Origin: CAJBVG01 sp943371235
GTDB lineage: Bacteria > Bacteroidota > Bacteroidia > Sphingobacteriales > Sphingobacteriaceae
Assembly (NCBI GenBank): GCA_943371235.1
Contig: CALRTZ010000010.1
Span: forward strand, 1 to 64,000
Reading direction: 5' to 3'
Length of the DNA: 64,000 nucleotides
A model generated the notes under the pieces. That model was not told the DNA's origin. It did no database searches and saw only the letters and a program-made list of their open reading frames with translations. A program made the translations under genes and the position numbers. Shown here in pieces: positions 8,154-15,724 of the stretch (positions are counted from its first letter, which is position 1; every line of letters begins with the position of its first letter).

Positions 8154-8621
8154 ATGAATATTATAGAGGTTTCGACAGGAAAAGTTTATCCGATAGACAT
8201 CTTAGCTATAGAAAAAGCTGACTACAAACGATTATCAAAGTCTAGGTATTTCTTTGATTGGAAAGAGGAGGAAAAGTATGAAACCTACAAGTTGGTTCAG
8301 AAAGGACAGAATGATATTTTGGGCCTTGTTTCAATAGAGAGAATAACAAGCGAGTGGAGAATACACATAAGATTATTGACAGTTTCTAAAGAGAATAAAG
8401 GAAGCGAAAAAGTTTTTGAAAAGATTGCTGGAAATTTAATCGCTTTTATCTCTAAAATAGCTGTAAAAGAATTTGGAGAGCTGGCTTGTATATCATTACT
8501 ATCAAAAAGTACAATTGTTGAACATTATATTACTAAATATAAAATGAATATAACAGGCAGAACCTTAAGTTTAGAAATGCCTGAAATAATAGAAATCATT
8601 AATATGTATGACCATGAATAA
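8154..8621 (+). CDS. GNAT-like protein, possible toxin of HTH-paired module
   Basis: The 155-residue protein is not clearly recognised. Its layout is like a GNAT acetyltransferase: a strand IHIRLLTVSKENKGSEKVF in the place of the beta4/acetyl-CoA loop region, a long helix (FEKIAGNLIAFISKIAVKE), a strand ACISLLSKS and an HYITKYKM segment like the usual FYxKxGF end. The pyrophosphate-binding R/QxxGxG/A motif is weak (NKGSE). The gene overlaps the next one by 14 bases, and that gene encodes an HTH protein, so a toxin-antitoxin pair is a reasonable hypothesis. It could also be a regulatory acetyltransferase. No signal peptide is present. Base composition is AT-rich compared with the neighbouring RluA gene. 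Confidence 0.45.
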   Translation: MNIIEVSTGKVYPIDILAIEKADYKRLSKSRYFFDWKEEEKYETYKLVQKGQNDILGLVSIERITSEWRIHIRLLTVSKENKGSEKVFEKIAGNLIAFISKIAVKEFGELACISLLSKSTIVEHYITKYKMNITGRTLSLEMPEIIEIINMYDHE

Positions 8622-9138
8622 TAGAAAAAACAGTGGAGTTGATGACACAGAATTTGGTATTGACTCTAGATATAAAACAAAAAAAGAGCAAGAAAATGAA
8701 TCGTTACAATTAATGGAAGCGCGTTTAGATCGTATGAAGAATTTAACGAAAGAACAAATTCTACGTGCTAAACTTTTGCAATTAAAATTAATAATGGAGG
8801 AATATTTACAAAAGCCATACAATAATGAATATCATTTTGCTCTATTCTTAGCAAATTATATTGATACCATCTATTCTAAAAGAATTGATTTTGCAAGAGA
8901 TATAAATGTTAGTCCGAATTTTTTAAGTAAAATCATCAATAAACATAGAGCTCCGAAAGAGGAATTTATCTTAAAGCTAATGGTACATTCTGAAAAAGCA
9001 TTTCGTAATGTGGGTGAGTTCCACGAAAAAACGTGGTATGAAATATATTATCACGAAAAATTTTGTGAATTAATGCAAAATCAGAAAAAATGGAGACCCG
9101 AAATGGAAAAGAAAATAAAAGTATCAGAATCTATATAA
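8608..9138 (+). CDS. HTH DNA-binding protein, possible antitoxin
   Basis: The 176-residue protein has an XRE-like helix-turn-helix at about residues 92-125 (RIDFARDINVSPNFLSKIIN followed by KHRAPKEEFILKL). The N-terminal 60 residues are charged and helical, perhaps a coiled coil or the toxin-binding arm. The C-terminal part (ETWYEIYYHEKFCELM-like) is also helical. The start is ATG 8608 or ATG 8614; both overlap the preceding GNAT-like gene, which implies translational coupling. The usual explanation is an antitoxin and autorepressor for its partner; a stand-alone regulator is the alternative. The next gene starts 18 bases later and may be read through. Confidence 0.55.
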   Translation: MTMNNRKNSGVDDTEFGIDSRYKTKKEQENESLQLMEARLDRMKNLTKEQILRAKLLQLKLIMEEYLQKPYNNEYHFALFLANYIDTIYSKRIDFARDINVSPNFLSKIINKHRAPKEEFILKLMVHSEKAFRNVGEFHEKTWYEIYYHEKFCELMQNQKKWRPEMEKKIKVSESI

Positions 9139-9156
9139 ACAATAAAAACAAAAACA

Positions 9157-9831
9157 ATGAAGGTCTTTTTCGAAGATAACCATCTTATTGGAATAAATAA
9201 AGAGTCGGGTACATTGGTGCAGCCAGATAATGGCGGAGATTTAGCTTTAGAGCAATTGGTAAAAGAATACATTAAAGAAAAATACCAAAAACCTGGCGAA
9301 GTATTTTTAGGGGTGATACACCGAATAGACCGACCTGTGAGTGGCTTGGTGTTAATGGCACGCACGAGCAAAGCATTGGAGCGCATGAACAAAGCCTTTA
9401 AAGACCGCGAAGTACAAAAAACGTATTTAGCCATTGTGCGTAACAGGCCAGCAAATGAACAAGGCACACTCATCCATTGGCTCACCCGCGATCAGCAAAA
9501 GGGAATTACAAAAGCACATAATAAAGAAGTGAATGGTTCGCAACGCGCAGAACTACATTATAAATTATTACGCGAAGTAAATGGTTTTTATTTATTAGAG
9601 ATAAAACCCATCACTGGCAGAACACATCAAATACGTGTACAACTAAGTTCTATGAACTGCCCCATTGTAGGAGATAATAAATACGGCTACCCACGTGGCA
9701 ACAGAGATAAAAGCATTTGCTTACACTCTTATAAACTAGCCTTTACACACCCTGTAACGAAAGAGCAAATGGAGTTGGTGGCGGAAGTGCCGGAGGATGA
9801 GTTTTGGCAGAAGATAGTATTTAGTCATTAG
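9157..9831 (+). CDS. RluA family RNA pseudouridine synthase
   Basis: This 224-residue enzyme isomerises uridine to pseudouridine in rRNA or tRNA. The catalytic aspartate is Asp58 in HRIDRPVSGLVLMARTSKAL, the hallmark of the RluA group. Later motifs are KTYLAIV, LLEIKPITGRTHQIRVQL and PIVGDNKYG. It lacks the N-terminal S4 domain found in RluC and RluD, as in the short RluA type, so the target site cannot be named. It follows the GNAT/HTH pair by 18 bases and could share their transcript. Confidence 0.93.
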   Translation: MKVFFEDNHLIGINKESGTLVQPDNGGDLALEQLVKEYIKEKYQKPGEVFLGVIHRIDRPVSGLVLMARTSKALERMNKAFKDREVQKTYLAIVRNRPANEQGTLIHWLTRDQQKGITKAHNKEVNGSQRAELHYKLLREVNGFYLLEIKPITGRTHQIRVQLSSMNCPIVGDNKYGYPRGNRDKSICLHSYKLAFTHPVTKEQMELVAEVPEDEFWQKIVFSH

Positions 9832-9833
9832 TT

Positions 9834-10013
9834 TCTAGTCGTTAGTCGTTAGAAGGGGAAAAGCATCAAACTAGCAGAGTTGTGAATGTAATTCACAATT
9901 CATTTTTCTTTTCACGCAAAGAAACAAAGGAGCAAAGAAGCAAAGGAGCAAAGAAGCAAAGGGTTTCTTGGCGAACTTGGCGTAAACTTCGCGCTTTTTG
10001 CGTGAACGATTTT
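9834..10013. repeat. composite intergenic repeat, copy A
   Basis: The unit joins TAGTCGT heptamers, a GGGGAAAAG/CAAACTAGCAG core, a GTGAATGTAATTCAC palindrome (about 9882-9896) and a CGCAAAG/AGCAAAG element (9911-10008). Copy C at 12657-12846 has the same order. A partial copy B (10648-10716) has only the first half. Copies A and B lie on either side of the ParDE genes as direct repeats. Confidence 0.85.
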
Positions 10014-10046
10014 TTGACTTAATTTTCTGGCATTAAAGTATTTTAT

Positions 10047-10071
10047 AATATACCAACTATTGGTATATTTG
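10047..10071 (+). promoter_or_regulatory. parDE promoter with 10-bp operator palindrome
   Basis: AATATACCAA (10047-10056) and TTGGTATATT (10060-10069) are perfect inverted arms around CTA. The -7 box TATATTTG (10064-10071) overlaps the right arm, so a bound repressor would block the promoter. The ATG follows at 10090. This fits autorepression by the ParD-like antitoxin. Confidence 0.8.
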
Positions 10072-10089
10072 CATTTATAACTATTAATC

Positions 10090-10332
10090 ATGGCAAAAAA
10101 TACTTCTATTTTATTAGGTGATTATTTTGAAAATTTTATAAGTAAACAAATAAAAACGGGTCAGTACACCTCAGCAAGCGAGGTCGTACGTGAGGCTTTA
10201 AGGCTTTTTGAGTACGAACAAAAAAAGAAAAAAGAACTTGTCAAATTACTTAAGAAAGGCGAAACTTCTGGTTTTATAAATGATTTTGATAAAGATTTAT
10301 TTTTAACAAAACTTCATAAAAAAAATAGTTAA
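10090..10332 (+). CDS. parD: ParD-like antitoxin
   Basis: The 80-residue protein resembles ParD/CC2985 antitoxins: an N-terminal strand (TSILLGDYFENFI), the KTGQYTSASEVVREALRLFE segment of the ribbon-helix-helix fold, and a charged C-terminal tail that would wrap the toxin. It should neutralise the ParE protein encoded three bases downstream and bind the palindrome in its own promoter. The locus is bracketed by direct repeats (copies A and B), suggesting it was inserted as a unit. Confidence 0.88.
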   Translation: MAKNTSILLGDYFENFISKQIKTGQYTSASEVVREALRLFEYEQKKKKELVKLLKKGETSGFINDFDKDLFLTKLHKKNS

Positions 10333-10335
10333 TTC

Positions 10336-10638
10336 ATGATGTATAGGATAAGTGAAGAGGCAGGAAAAGATTTAGAAAAAATATGGAGATATACACAACA
10401 AAATTGGTCAATAGAAAAAGCAGATTCTTATTTAAAACTTATATTTTCTAAAATAGAGACCATCACGAAAAAGCCGTTTGTTGGAGTTAACTACAATAAT
10501 ATTATTTCTGATTATTTCTGTGTTAGGGTTAAATCACATTTAATTTTCTACAAAATAAATATGGAAAGTAACACTATTGACGTTATTAGAATATTACATA
10601 ATCAAATGGATGTATTAAACATAATTAAAAGCGATTAA
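10336..10638 (+). CDS. parE: ParE family toxin
   Basis: This 100-residue protein of the RelE/ParE superfamily has the expected order: YRISEEAGKDLEKIWRYTQQNW, a helical middle, KPFVGVNYNNI, then YFCVRVKSHLIFYKI and a final strand IDVIRILHNQMD. ParE toxins classically poison DNA gyrase; members vary, so the target is inferred. ATG 10336 and ATG 10339 are both possible starts. It is cotranscribed with the antitoxin, three bases after its stop codon. Confidence 0.88.
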   Translation: MMYRISEEAGKDLEKIWRYTQQNWSIEKADSYLKLIFSKIETITKKPFVGVNYNNIISDYFCVRVKSHLIFYKINMESNTIDVIRILHNQMDVLNIIKSD

Positions 10639-10647
10639 ATTATTTTA

Positions 10648-10716
10648 TCTAGTCGTTAGTCTATAGAAGAGGGAAAGTATCAAACTAGCAGTGGAGTGAA
10701 TGTAATTTACAACTCA
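10648..10716. repeat. composite intergenic repeat, copy B (half)
   Basis: Matches the first half of copy A (TAGTCGT units, GAAGAGGGAAAG, CAAACTAGCAG, GTGAATGTAATTTAC) in the same orientation, without the CGCAAAG part. Confidence 0.8.
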
Positions 10717-10737
10717 TTCTTTATTTCACATTTACAA

Positions 10738-10745
10738 TATATTTG
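10738..10745 (+). promoter_or_regulatory. -7 box TATATTTG
   Basis: Exact TAnnTTTG match, 12 bases before the ATG at 10758. It is probably the promoter for the T9SS protein and the di-haem peroxidase downstream. Confidence 0.6.
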
Positions 10746-10757
10746 CTATATTCAATT

Positions 10758-11693
10758 ATGAGAAAGCTTAGCCTAAAAATTGTATTATGGGGTTTTTTTA
10801 TCCTGTTTACTGGTAATGTAAATGCTCAATGGGGGAATTATCAATTTTTCGAACCGAATGCAAGTTTTTCGGATACGGTTATTTATAACATAGATTCGAT
10901 TTCGGCAGAGACTTGGAAAATTGGGAAACCTAACAAAGTGAAATTCAATTCGGCATTTAGTAACCCGAATGCATTGTTAACAGATACTAGTGTAAATTAT
11001 GATACAAGTTTAAACGCCATTATAATTTTTAAAATTTACAATCTACCATGGGCTTGGGGTAATTTCATTGCGATTAGGTGGCTTCAAAAAATAGATCTAG
11101 AAGAAAATAAAGATTATGGTTTTATTTATTTAAGTAAGGGGAATAGTAATGTTTGGCATAATGCATTTGAATATTCACCAGACTTCAATTATAATTTTTA
11201 TGGCTTTAACACAGCAAATGTAGGAGTAGATTCTTCGAACTTACAGAAAGGATTTACGGGTACTGATACTACTTGGAGAGATATGTGGTTGTGTATTTTC
11301 GACCAAACTGGTTTTGATACCAGCATCAACTTAAAATTTATATTTAAAACAGACACCTCAAAAACGAATCACGAAGGATGGATGGTTGATAATTTCGAAT
11401 ATCATCCTATAATTTTACATACGGTTGAATCTGAAATGAAAACGAAAGATAAATTTGTAGTATTTCCAAATACTACCAACGGTGTAGTTCATGTAGAATC
11501 GACCTTTGATGGTGAAAATAAACAAATCCATTCCATTTCAATTTATGATGCATACGGTAAATTATTGGAACGAAACATTGGTGTAAGCAAACGTGTTACT
11601 TTAGATTTGAGCCAATACCCTGATGGGGTGTATTACTTGCGACCAAATACGAAAGACAAAACAGATTATTTAAAAGTAATTTTAAATCATTAG
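10758..11693 (+). CDS. secreted protein with T9SS sorting domain
   Basis: The 311-residue protein starts with a signal peptide (MRKLSLKIVLWGFFILFTGN, cut near NAQ). The TTG at 10743 is rejected because it lies in the promoter box. Residues 30-230 form a beta-rich region of unknown family with motifs like WMVDNFEYHP, which recall a jelly-roll or MAM/lectin-like fold. The C-terminal 85 residues are a T9SS type A sorting domain (FVVFPNTTNGVVHVES, YDAYGKLLE, DGVYYLRP). One base separates its stop from the ATG of the peroxidase gene, so the two are coexpressed. Confidence 0.75.
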   Translation: MRKLSLKIVLWGFFILFTGNVNAQWGNYQFFEPNASFSDTVIYNIDSISAETWKIGKPNKVKFNSAFSNPNALLTDTSVNYDTSLNAIIIFKIYNLPWAWGNFIAIRWLQKIDLEENKDYGFIYLSKGNSNVWHNAFEYSPDFNYNFYGFNTANVGVDSSNLQKGFTGTDTTWRDMWLCIFDQTGFDTSINLKFIFKTDTSKTNHEGWMVDNFEYHPIILHTVESEMKTKDKFVVFPNTTNGVVHVESTFDGENKQIHSISIYDAYGKLLERNIGVSKRVTLDLSQYPDGVYYLRPNTKDKTDYLKVILNH

Positions 11694-11694
11694 C

Positions 11695-12654
11695 ATGCGC
11701 TCTATTGCTATTTTACTTTTATCGCTATTGATATTTAGTTCTTGGCAAATTGCAAATACTTGGGAATATAAAGTAAAAAGAGGCTTTCCGCCCATGCCAA
11801 GACCAAGCAAATATAAAATAACAGAGCAAGGAATTCTGTTTGGATCTTTATTATTTAATGACACAAAACTAAGCATAAATCAAGAAGCATCTTGTGCATC
11901 CTGCCATAAACAACAATATGCCTTTGCCGATAACGTAAATTTTAGTACTGGCATCAACCATCAAATACAAAATATAAACACCATGCCTCTCTTTAATTTA
12001 GCATGGTATAAAAGTTATTTCTGGGATGGAAGGGTAAAGAGTATTGAGGACCAAATTTCACATCCAATAAATAACCCAACTGAAATGGGATCGAATTGGA
12101 AATTAATTTTACAAAGACTTAATCAATCTGAACATTATAAAAAATTGAGTTCAGAAATATATGGCACATCTACTATTGATTCTGAAATTGTAGTAAATAG
12201 TATTTCACAATTTTTACGCTCCATAATTTCTGATAATTCTAAGTTTGACAGTGTACTAGCGAACAAAGCAAAATTTACAAGTGATGAATACGAAGGTTAT
12301 GAGCTTGTAAACAACCAAGCCTATGCCAGTGCTTGCATCAACTGTCATTTAACCGAAGCCCAAGTGCTGGGCACCAATGGTGGTTTAGCACATAACGGAT
12401 TACCAGGTTTAACAAAAGCCATGCGAATTCCTAGCTTACGAAACTTGAAATTCACTGCACCTTATATGCACGATGGTAGATTTAAAACATTAGAAGAAGT
12501 AATAGACTTTTATTCTTCGAGTGTAAAAGCTCAGCCATTACTAGACAACAGAATAAAGAGCAACAATGGAAAAGAAGTTTTTACTCAAGAGGAGAAAAGA
12601 AAAATTATTGCTTTTTTAAATACGATGAATGACTATACTTTGGTTAGTCGTTAG
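11695..12654 (+). CDS. di-haem cytochrome c peroxidase family protein
   Basis: The 319-residue protein belongs to the CcpA/MauG family of periplasmic di-haem enzymes. It has a signal peptide, a first haem site C67xxC70H71 (CASCHKQQYAFAD) and a second C214xxC217H218 (CINCH). Conserved segments include FYMHDGRF-like APYMHDGRFKTLEEVIDFY and MRIPSLRNL. Classical members reduce hydrogen peroxide using cytochrome c electrons; MauG-like members oxidise proteins. Start MRSIAILLLSLLIF gives a proper export signal. It is coupled to the T9SS gene upstream by a one-base gap, and a composite repeat follows the stop codon. Confidence 0.9.
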   Translation: MRSIAILLLSLLIFSSWQIANTWEYKVKRGFPPMPRPSKYKITEQGILFGSLLFNDTKLSINQEASCASCHKQQYAFADNVNFSTGINHQIQNINTMPLFNLAWYKSYFWDGRVKSIEDQISHPINNPTEMGSNWKLILQRLNQSEHYKKLSSEIYGTSTIDSEIVVNSISQFLRSIISDNSKFDSVLANKAKFTSDEYEGYELVNNQAYASACINCHLTEAQVLGTNGGLAHNGLPGLTKAMRIPSLRNLKFTAPYMHDGRFKTLEEVIDFYSSSVKAQPLLDNRIKSNNGKEVFTQEEKRKIIAFLNTMNDYTLVSR

Positions 12655-12656
12655 TC

Positions 12657-12846
12657 TCTAGTCGTTAGTCGTTAGAAGGGGAAAAGTATCAAGTTAGCAG
12701 AGGAGTGAATGTAACTCACAATTCACAACTCACAACTCACAACTCATATTTTTTTCTTTTCACGCAAAGAAACAAAGGAGCAAAGATGCGAAGGGTTTCT
12801 TGGCGAACTTGGCGTAAACTTCGCGCTTTTTGCGTGAACGATTTTT
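12657..12846. repeat. composite intergenic repeat, copy C
   Basis: Full-length relative of copy A, with extra TAGTCGT units and extra CACAACT heptamers (12716-12746) before its CGCAAAG element (12759-12840). It lies between convergent genes. A short plus-strand frame through it is not a gene. Confidence 0.85.
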
Positions 12847-12855
12847 TTGAAAAAC

Positions 12856-13377
12856 TCACAATTTATACTTCGCTTGCACCAACCCTGTATCAAATGATTT
12901 TACACTTACCAGTTTCCATTTGGTTTCATTCATATTCCCTTGGAAGAGTGCAATTCCATCGCCAAGCATAACAGGGATGTAGGAAATCACCATTTCATCT
13001 ATGAGTTGTAATCGCAATAATTCGTTTACCAATTGCGCACCACCGTCCACAAAAATATTTTTCCCTTCGCGCGATTTTAATTCAATTACCAAGCTTTGTA
13101 AATCGCCAGTATAAAAATGTATGTTGCCAATGCTTTCTTTCGGAGTTCGAGTAATTACATGACACTCTTTATCGGCATGAGGAAATTCAGGAACGAGGGT
13201 CATAACCTTATCATAGGTTTTTCTACCTACTAGTACCGTATCAATTGTATTTATAAATTCAGCATACCCATAGTCCTCCCCTTCTTTTTCTACAACTGAT
13301 AAAAACGAAATATCGTCGTTGGGTTTTGCTATGTAACCGTCGATGGAGCAGGCGATGTAGAGAATGAGCTTTTTCAT
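12856..13377 (-). CDS. dihydrofolate reductase family protein (RibD C-terminal-like)
   Basis: The 173-residue protein has the RibD_C/DHFR fold pattern: MKKLILYIACSIDGYIAKPN, DTVLVGRKTYDKV, ECHVITRTPKE, KNIFVDGGAQLVNELL and VISYIPVMLGDGIALF. Bacterial proteins of this type (YyaP/YwjB group) are poorly characterised NADPH-dependent reductases and are not the essential FolA. Start at ATG 13377 is chosen because upstream codons fall in heptamer repeat sequence. It stands alone between repeat copies C and D. Confidence 0.88.
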   Translation of the reverse strand: MKKLILYIACSIDGYIAKPNDDISFLSVVEKEGEDYGYAEFINTIDTVLVGRKTYDKVMTLVPEFPHADKECHVITRTPKESIGNIHFYTGDLQSLVIELKSREGKNIFVDGGAQLVNELLRLQLIDEMVISYIPVMLGDGIALFQGNMNETKWKLVSVKSFDTGLVQAKYKL

Positions 13378-13417
13378 TGAATTGTAAATTGTGAATGGTG
13401 AATTGAAAGGCCAAACC

Positions 13418-13460
13418 TTCAAACTAGCATAGTTGTGAATGTAATTCACAACTCACAATT
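13418..13460. repeat. composite intergenic repeat, copy D (fragment)
   Basis: Keeps the CAAACTAGCA, GTTGTGAATGTAATTCAC and CACAATT parts of copies A-C, ending four bases before the beta-propeller gene's stop codon. Confidence 0.75.
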
Positions 13461-13463
13461 CTA

Positions 13464-14669
13464 TTAATTATTAGCGAATTCCGTGCTTAATTTGTACCTC
13501 ACAATTCTATTGTTTCCACGATCACAAACGTACAGCGTACGATCATAATATGCTACTGCACCGGGGCGGAAAAATTGTTTCGGTCCGGAGCCACGACCAC
13601 CGAATGATACGTTGATATTCTTTTTAGAGGTATAACCTGCAGGTGGTGGAACTCCTTCTAAGCCTCCGAGTGTAAATAAATACACCGAATCTTTTTGTTC
13701 ATCCGTTACAAAAATAAAATTACTTCCATCGCCTGCAATGGTAATGCCTTTAGGCTTTCCGAATCTGTTGGGTGTGTAAATAAATCCGTCGGCTTTAGAA
13801 GTATCTTGCCCGGCTAAACTGGTGTTTAAAGAATAAGAAGATCCGAACTCCGAAGATTCGAAGCGGATGTATTGTGCTTTTAAGGTTGTAGCATTTGATA
13901 AAGAGGTGAACAAGAAGTCGCCTCCGGTTTTAACAATATTAGTTTGAGGGCCTTTAGCTAAAGTAGTAATGGCAAAAGGTTCTTTAAAATAATCGGATAC
14001 CAAACCTTGCTCAGTAGTAACACTCACATTACTTTCGAATTTATCATTTTGGTTAAATAAAATCACTGCATTATCAGGACCACCAATTTGAGTTCCATTA
14101 TTAGAAGGACCAGTACGAGTAATGTAATATTTATTGTCGGCCATAATGCTAATGCCACGTAAATGCACAGCAGTATCTGAAGTAGTAAAACTAGTTTTGA
14201 AATAAAATGGATGAACAACTGTTTTAGTAATTACAGAGGTACTTAATCCATAACCAGAACTGTTATTTAATTTAAGGCGATATACGGCATCAAGTGTATA
14301 GTTCACACCGTTTATCACTGTATCTTTAGTTCCGATGGCTAAGAGCTCTAAACTCCTGTCCATGGCAATTGATTTAACATTAGGGATGCTGCGCTCACCC
14401 ACTTTTCTGCCCGATTGGTCGAAGCAAACAATTTTACTTGCGGTAGGGTCGGCCACATAAATTAATTCATCGTATCCAACCGCAATATCTGTTGGGTTGT
14501 TTACTAATTTTATTTCGGGTAAAATCGGAATAAAGGCAATTGCTTTTTCGTCGTAGTTTGGTACATCAATAAAACCTAAATCGGTTTTATCGCCAAATGG
14601 TTTTTCGCATGCACTCAACCCGATTGCAAGCACCATCAAACTAAAAATATATGTACGAATGTTTTTCAT
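13464..14669 (-). CDS. beta-propeller (NHL-type) lipoprotein
   Basis: The 401-residue protein has a lipoprotein signal (MKNIRTYIFSLMVLAIGLSAC). NHL/six-bladed-propeller strands are visible: PTDIAVGYDELIYVADPTASKIVCFDQSGR and near the end PGAVAYYDRTLYVCDRGNNRIVRYKLS. It is probably an outer-membrane-anchored binding or scaffold protein. Its start overlaps the stop of the PorV-like gene by one base, and the TonB receptor lies upstream, so the three genes form one unit read from 18535 down. Whether the three proteins form an uptake complex is inference. Confidence 0.8.
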   Translation of the reverse strand: MKNIRTYIFSLMVLAIGLSACEKPFGDKTDLGFIDVPNYDEKAIAFIPILPEIKLVNNPTDIAVGYDELIYVADPTASKIVCFDQSGRKVGERSIPNVKSIAMDRSLELLAIGTKDTVINGVNYTLDAVYRLKLNNSSGYGLSTSVITKTVVHPFYFKTSFTTSDTAVHLRGISIMADNKYYITRTGPSNNGTQIGGPDNAVILFNQNDKFESNVSVTTEQGLVSDYFKEPFAITTLAKGPQTNIVKTGGDFLFTSLSNATTLKAQYIRFESSEFGSSYSLNTSLAGQDTSKADGFIYTPNRFGKPKGITIAGDGSNFIFVTDEQKDSVYLFTLGGLEGVPPPAGYTSKKNINVSFGGRGSGPKQFFRPGAVAYYDRTLYVCDRGNNRIVRYKLSTEFANN

Positions 14670-15670
14670 TATCTGCTTTCTTTATTAATTGATAATTGCA
14701 AGCCAATTTGTTGTGCAAAACCTAAGTAAGGGTGTGGATCTGCGGCATAATCAATACGCAGTGGATGACGACCAACACGAGTTCTAATGCCCATACCAAA
14801 GGTTGGCATGCTTGAATCTTTTACGCCTAACTTATATCCCGCTCTTACCGAAATTAAATTCATCCATGCATACTCTACTCCTAAACGAATGTTTTCTGAA
14901 TTATCATTCGGGTGATGTAATTCTGCAGCCACTTGTATAGAGTTACGATCGTTTTTGTATGGCACCAAAGAAATTCCCATTTTAAATAAGGTAGGTGCTG
15001 CGTAGTTATTAATATCAGGATTATTAGAACTAAAGGTAGTAAGCGATTTTGTTTCGCCATCTATTTTAGTGTTTACTCCGAAATTATTTAAGAACACGGC
15101 GAATCGTAAATCTTTAAAATCTGTTTTATATAAAAATCCTAAATCCAACATACCCGAGTGCACTGTGTATTGATCAATGCCTTCATAAATATATTTTACA
15201 CTTACACCGTAGCTAAAATAATCGGATAATATTTTTGCATAACTCGCACCCATTGCCAAGTTCTGAGTGTAGAAATATTGACCAGTTCCGCCTGGTTGAA
15301 ATTCTGTACGTATTTCCATTGCATCAGACCTAAACGATTGCATGTGTAAACTCCAAACGCTGTATTTTTTGGTCGGCACAATTACACTCAAATAAGAGTT
15401 TTGCATATCTGCAAAATACATAGTATTGGAAAGTACATACGTTTGTTGTTTAACATCCACCATGGTTGCAGGGTTAATGTTTGCTGCATATCCATCGCCT
15501 GTAACTGCAATTCCAGTTCCACCCATAGCGGTTTGCCTTGGGCTAGTGCTCAACTTTAAAAAGGTAAAGGCTGCTGTACCTGCACGCTGACCACCCAAAT
15601 TCGGAATCAACTGCGCAGAAGCAAAACTTGTACTTATACTGAGTAATACTGTTATAATTATTCTATTCAT
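14669..15670 (-). CDS. PorV/PorQ family outer-membrane beta-barrel protein
   Basis: The 333-residue protein has a signal peptide and the family's opening GQRAGTAAFTFLKLSTSPRQTAMGG, followed by alternating beta strands typical of a 14-strand FadL-like barrel (UPF0164/PorV group). PorV itself shuttles T9SS cargo to the attachment complex, but many paralogues exist. Here the gene sits between a TonB receptor and a propeller lipoprotein, so it is unlikely to be the core PorV of the secretion system and more likely a locus-specific relative. The family call is firm; its role is uncertain. Confidence 0.8.
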   Translation of the reverse strand: MNRIIITVLLSISTSFASAQLIPNLGGQRAGTAAFTFLKLSTSPRQTAMGGTGIAVTGDGYAANINPATMVDVKQQTYVLSNTMYFADMQNSYLSVIVPTKKYSVWSLHMQSFRSDAMEIRTEFQPGGTGQYFYTQNLAMGASYAKILSDYFSYGVSVKYIYEGIDQYTVHSGMLDLGFLYKTDFKDLRFAVFLNNFGVNTKIDGETKSLTTFSSNNPDINNYAAPTLFKMGISLVPYKNDRNSIQVAAELHHPNDNSENIRLGVEYAWMNLISVRAGYKLGVKDSSMPTFGMGIRTRVGRHPLRIDYAADPHPYLGFAQQIGLQLSINKESR

Positions 15671-15692
15671 TTGTGTCTGTTTTATTTTATGA

Positions 15693-15724
15693 GCACACTA
15701 GCATACGAACATACTAGCACACTA
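15693..15724. repeat. CACACTAGCATAC-type short repeat
   Basis: Units of the type ACTAGCA(C/T)AC run to the TonB receptor's stop codon. The reverse-complement units (TAGTGTGCTAGTATGCTA) occur at 53763-53795 and 56948-56976. Confidence 0.6.

Noticed and set aside
8571..8822. 83-codon minus-strand ORF in the GNAT/HTH pair
   Set aside because: Antisense to two overlapping plus-strand genes with better coding character.
12705..12971. 88-codon plus-strand ORF downstream of the peroxidase gene
   Set aside because: It runs through heptamer and CGCAAAG repeats and into the end of the opposite-strand reductase gene. The translation has no protein-like pattern.
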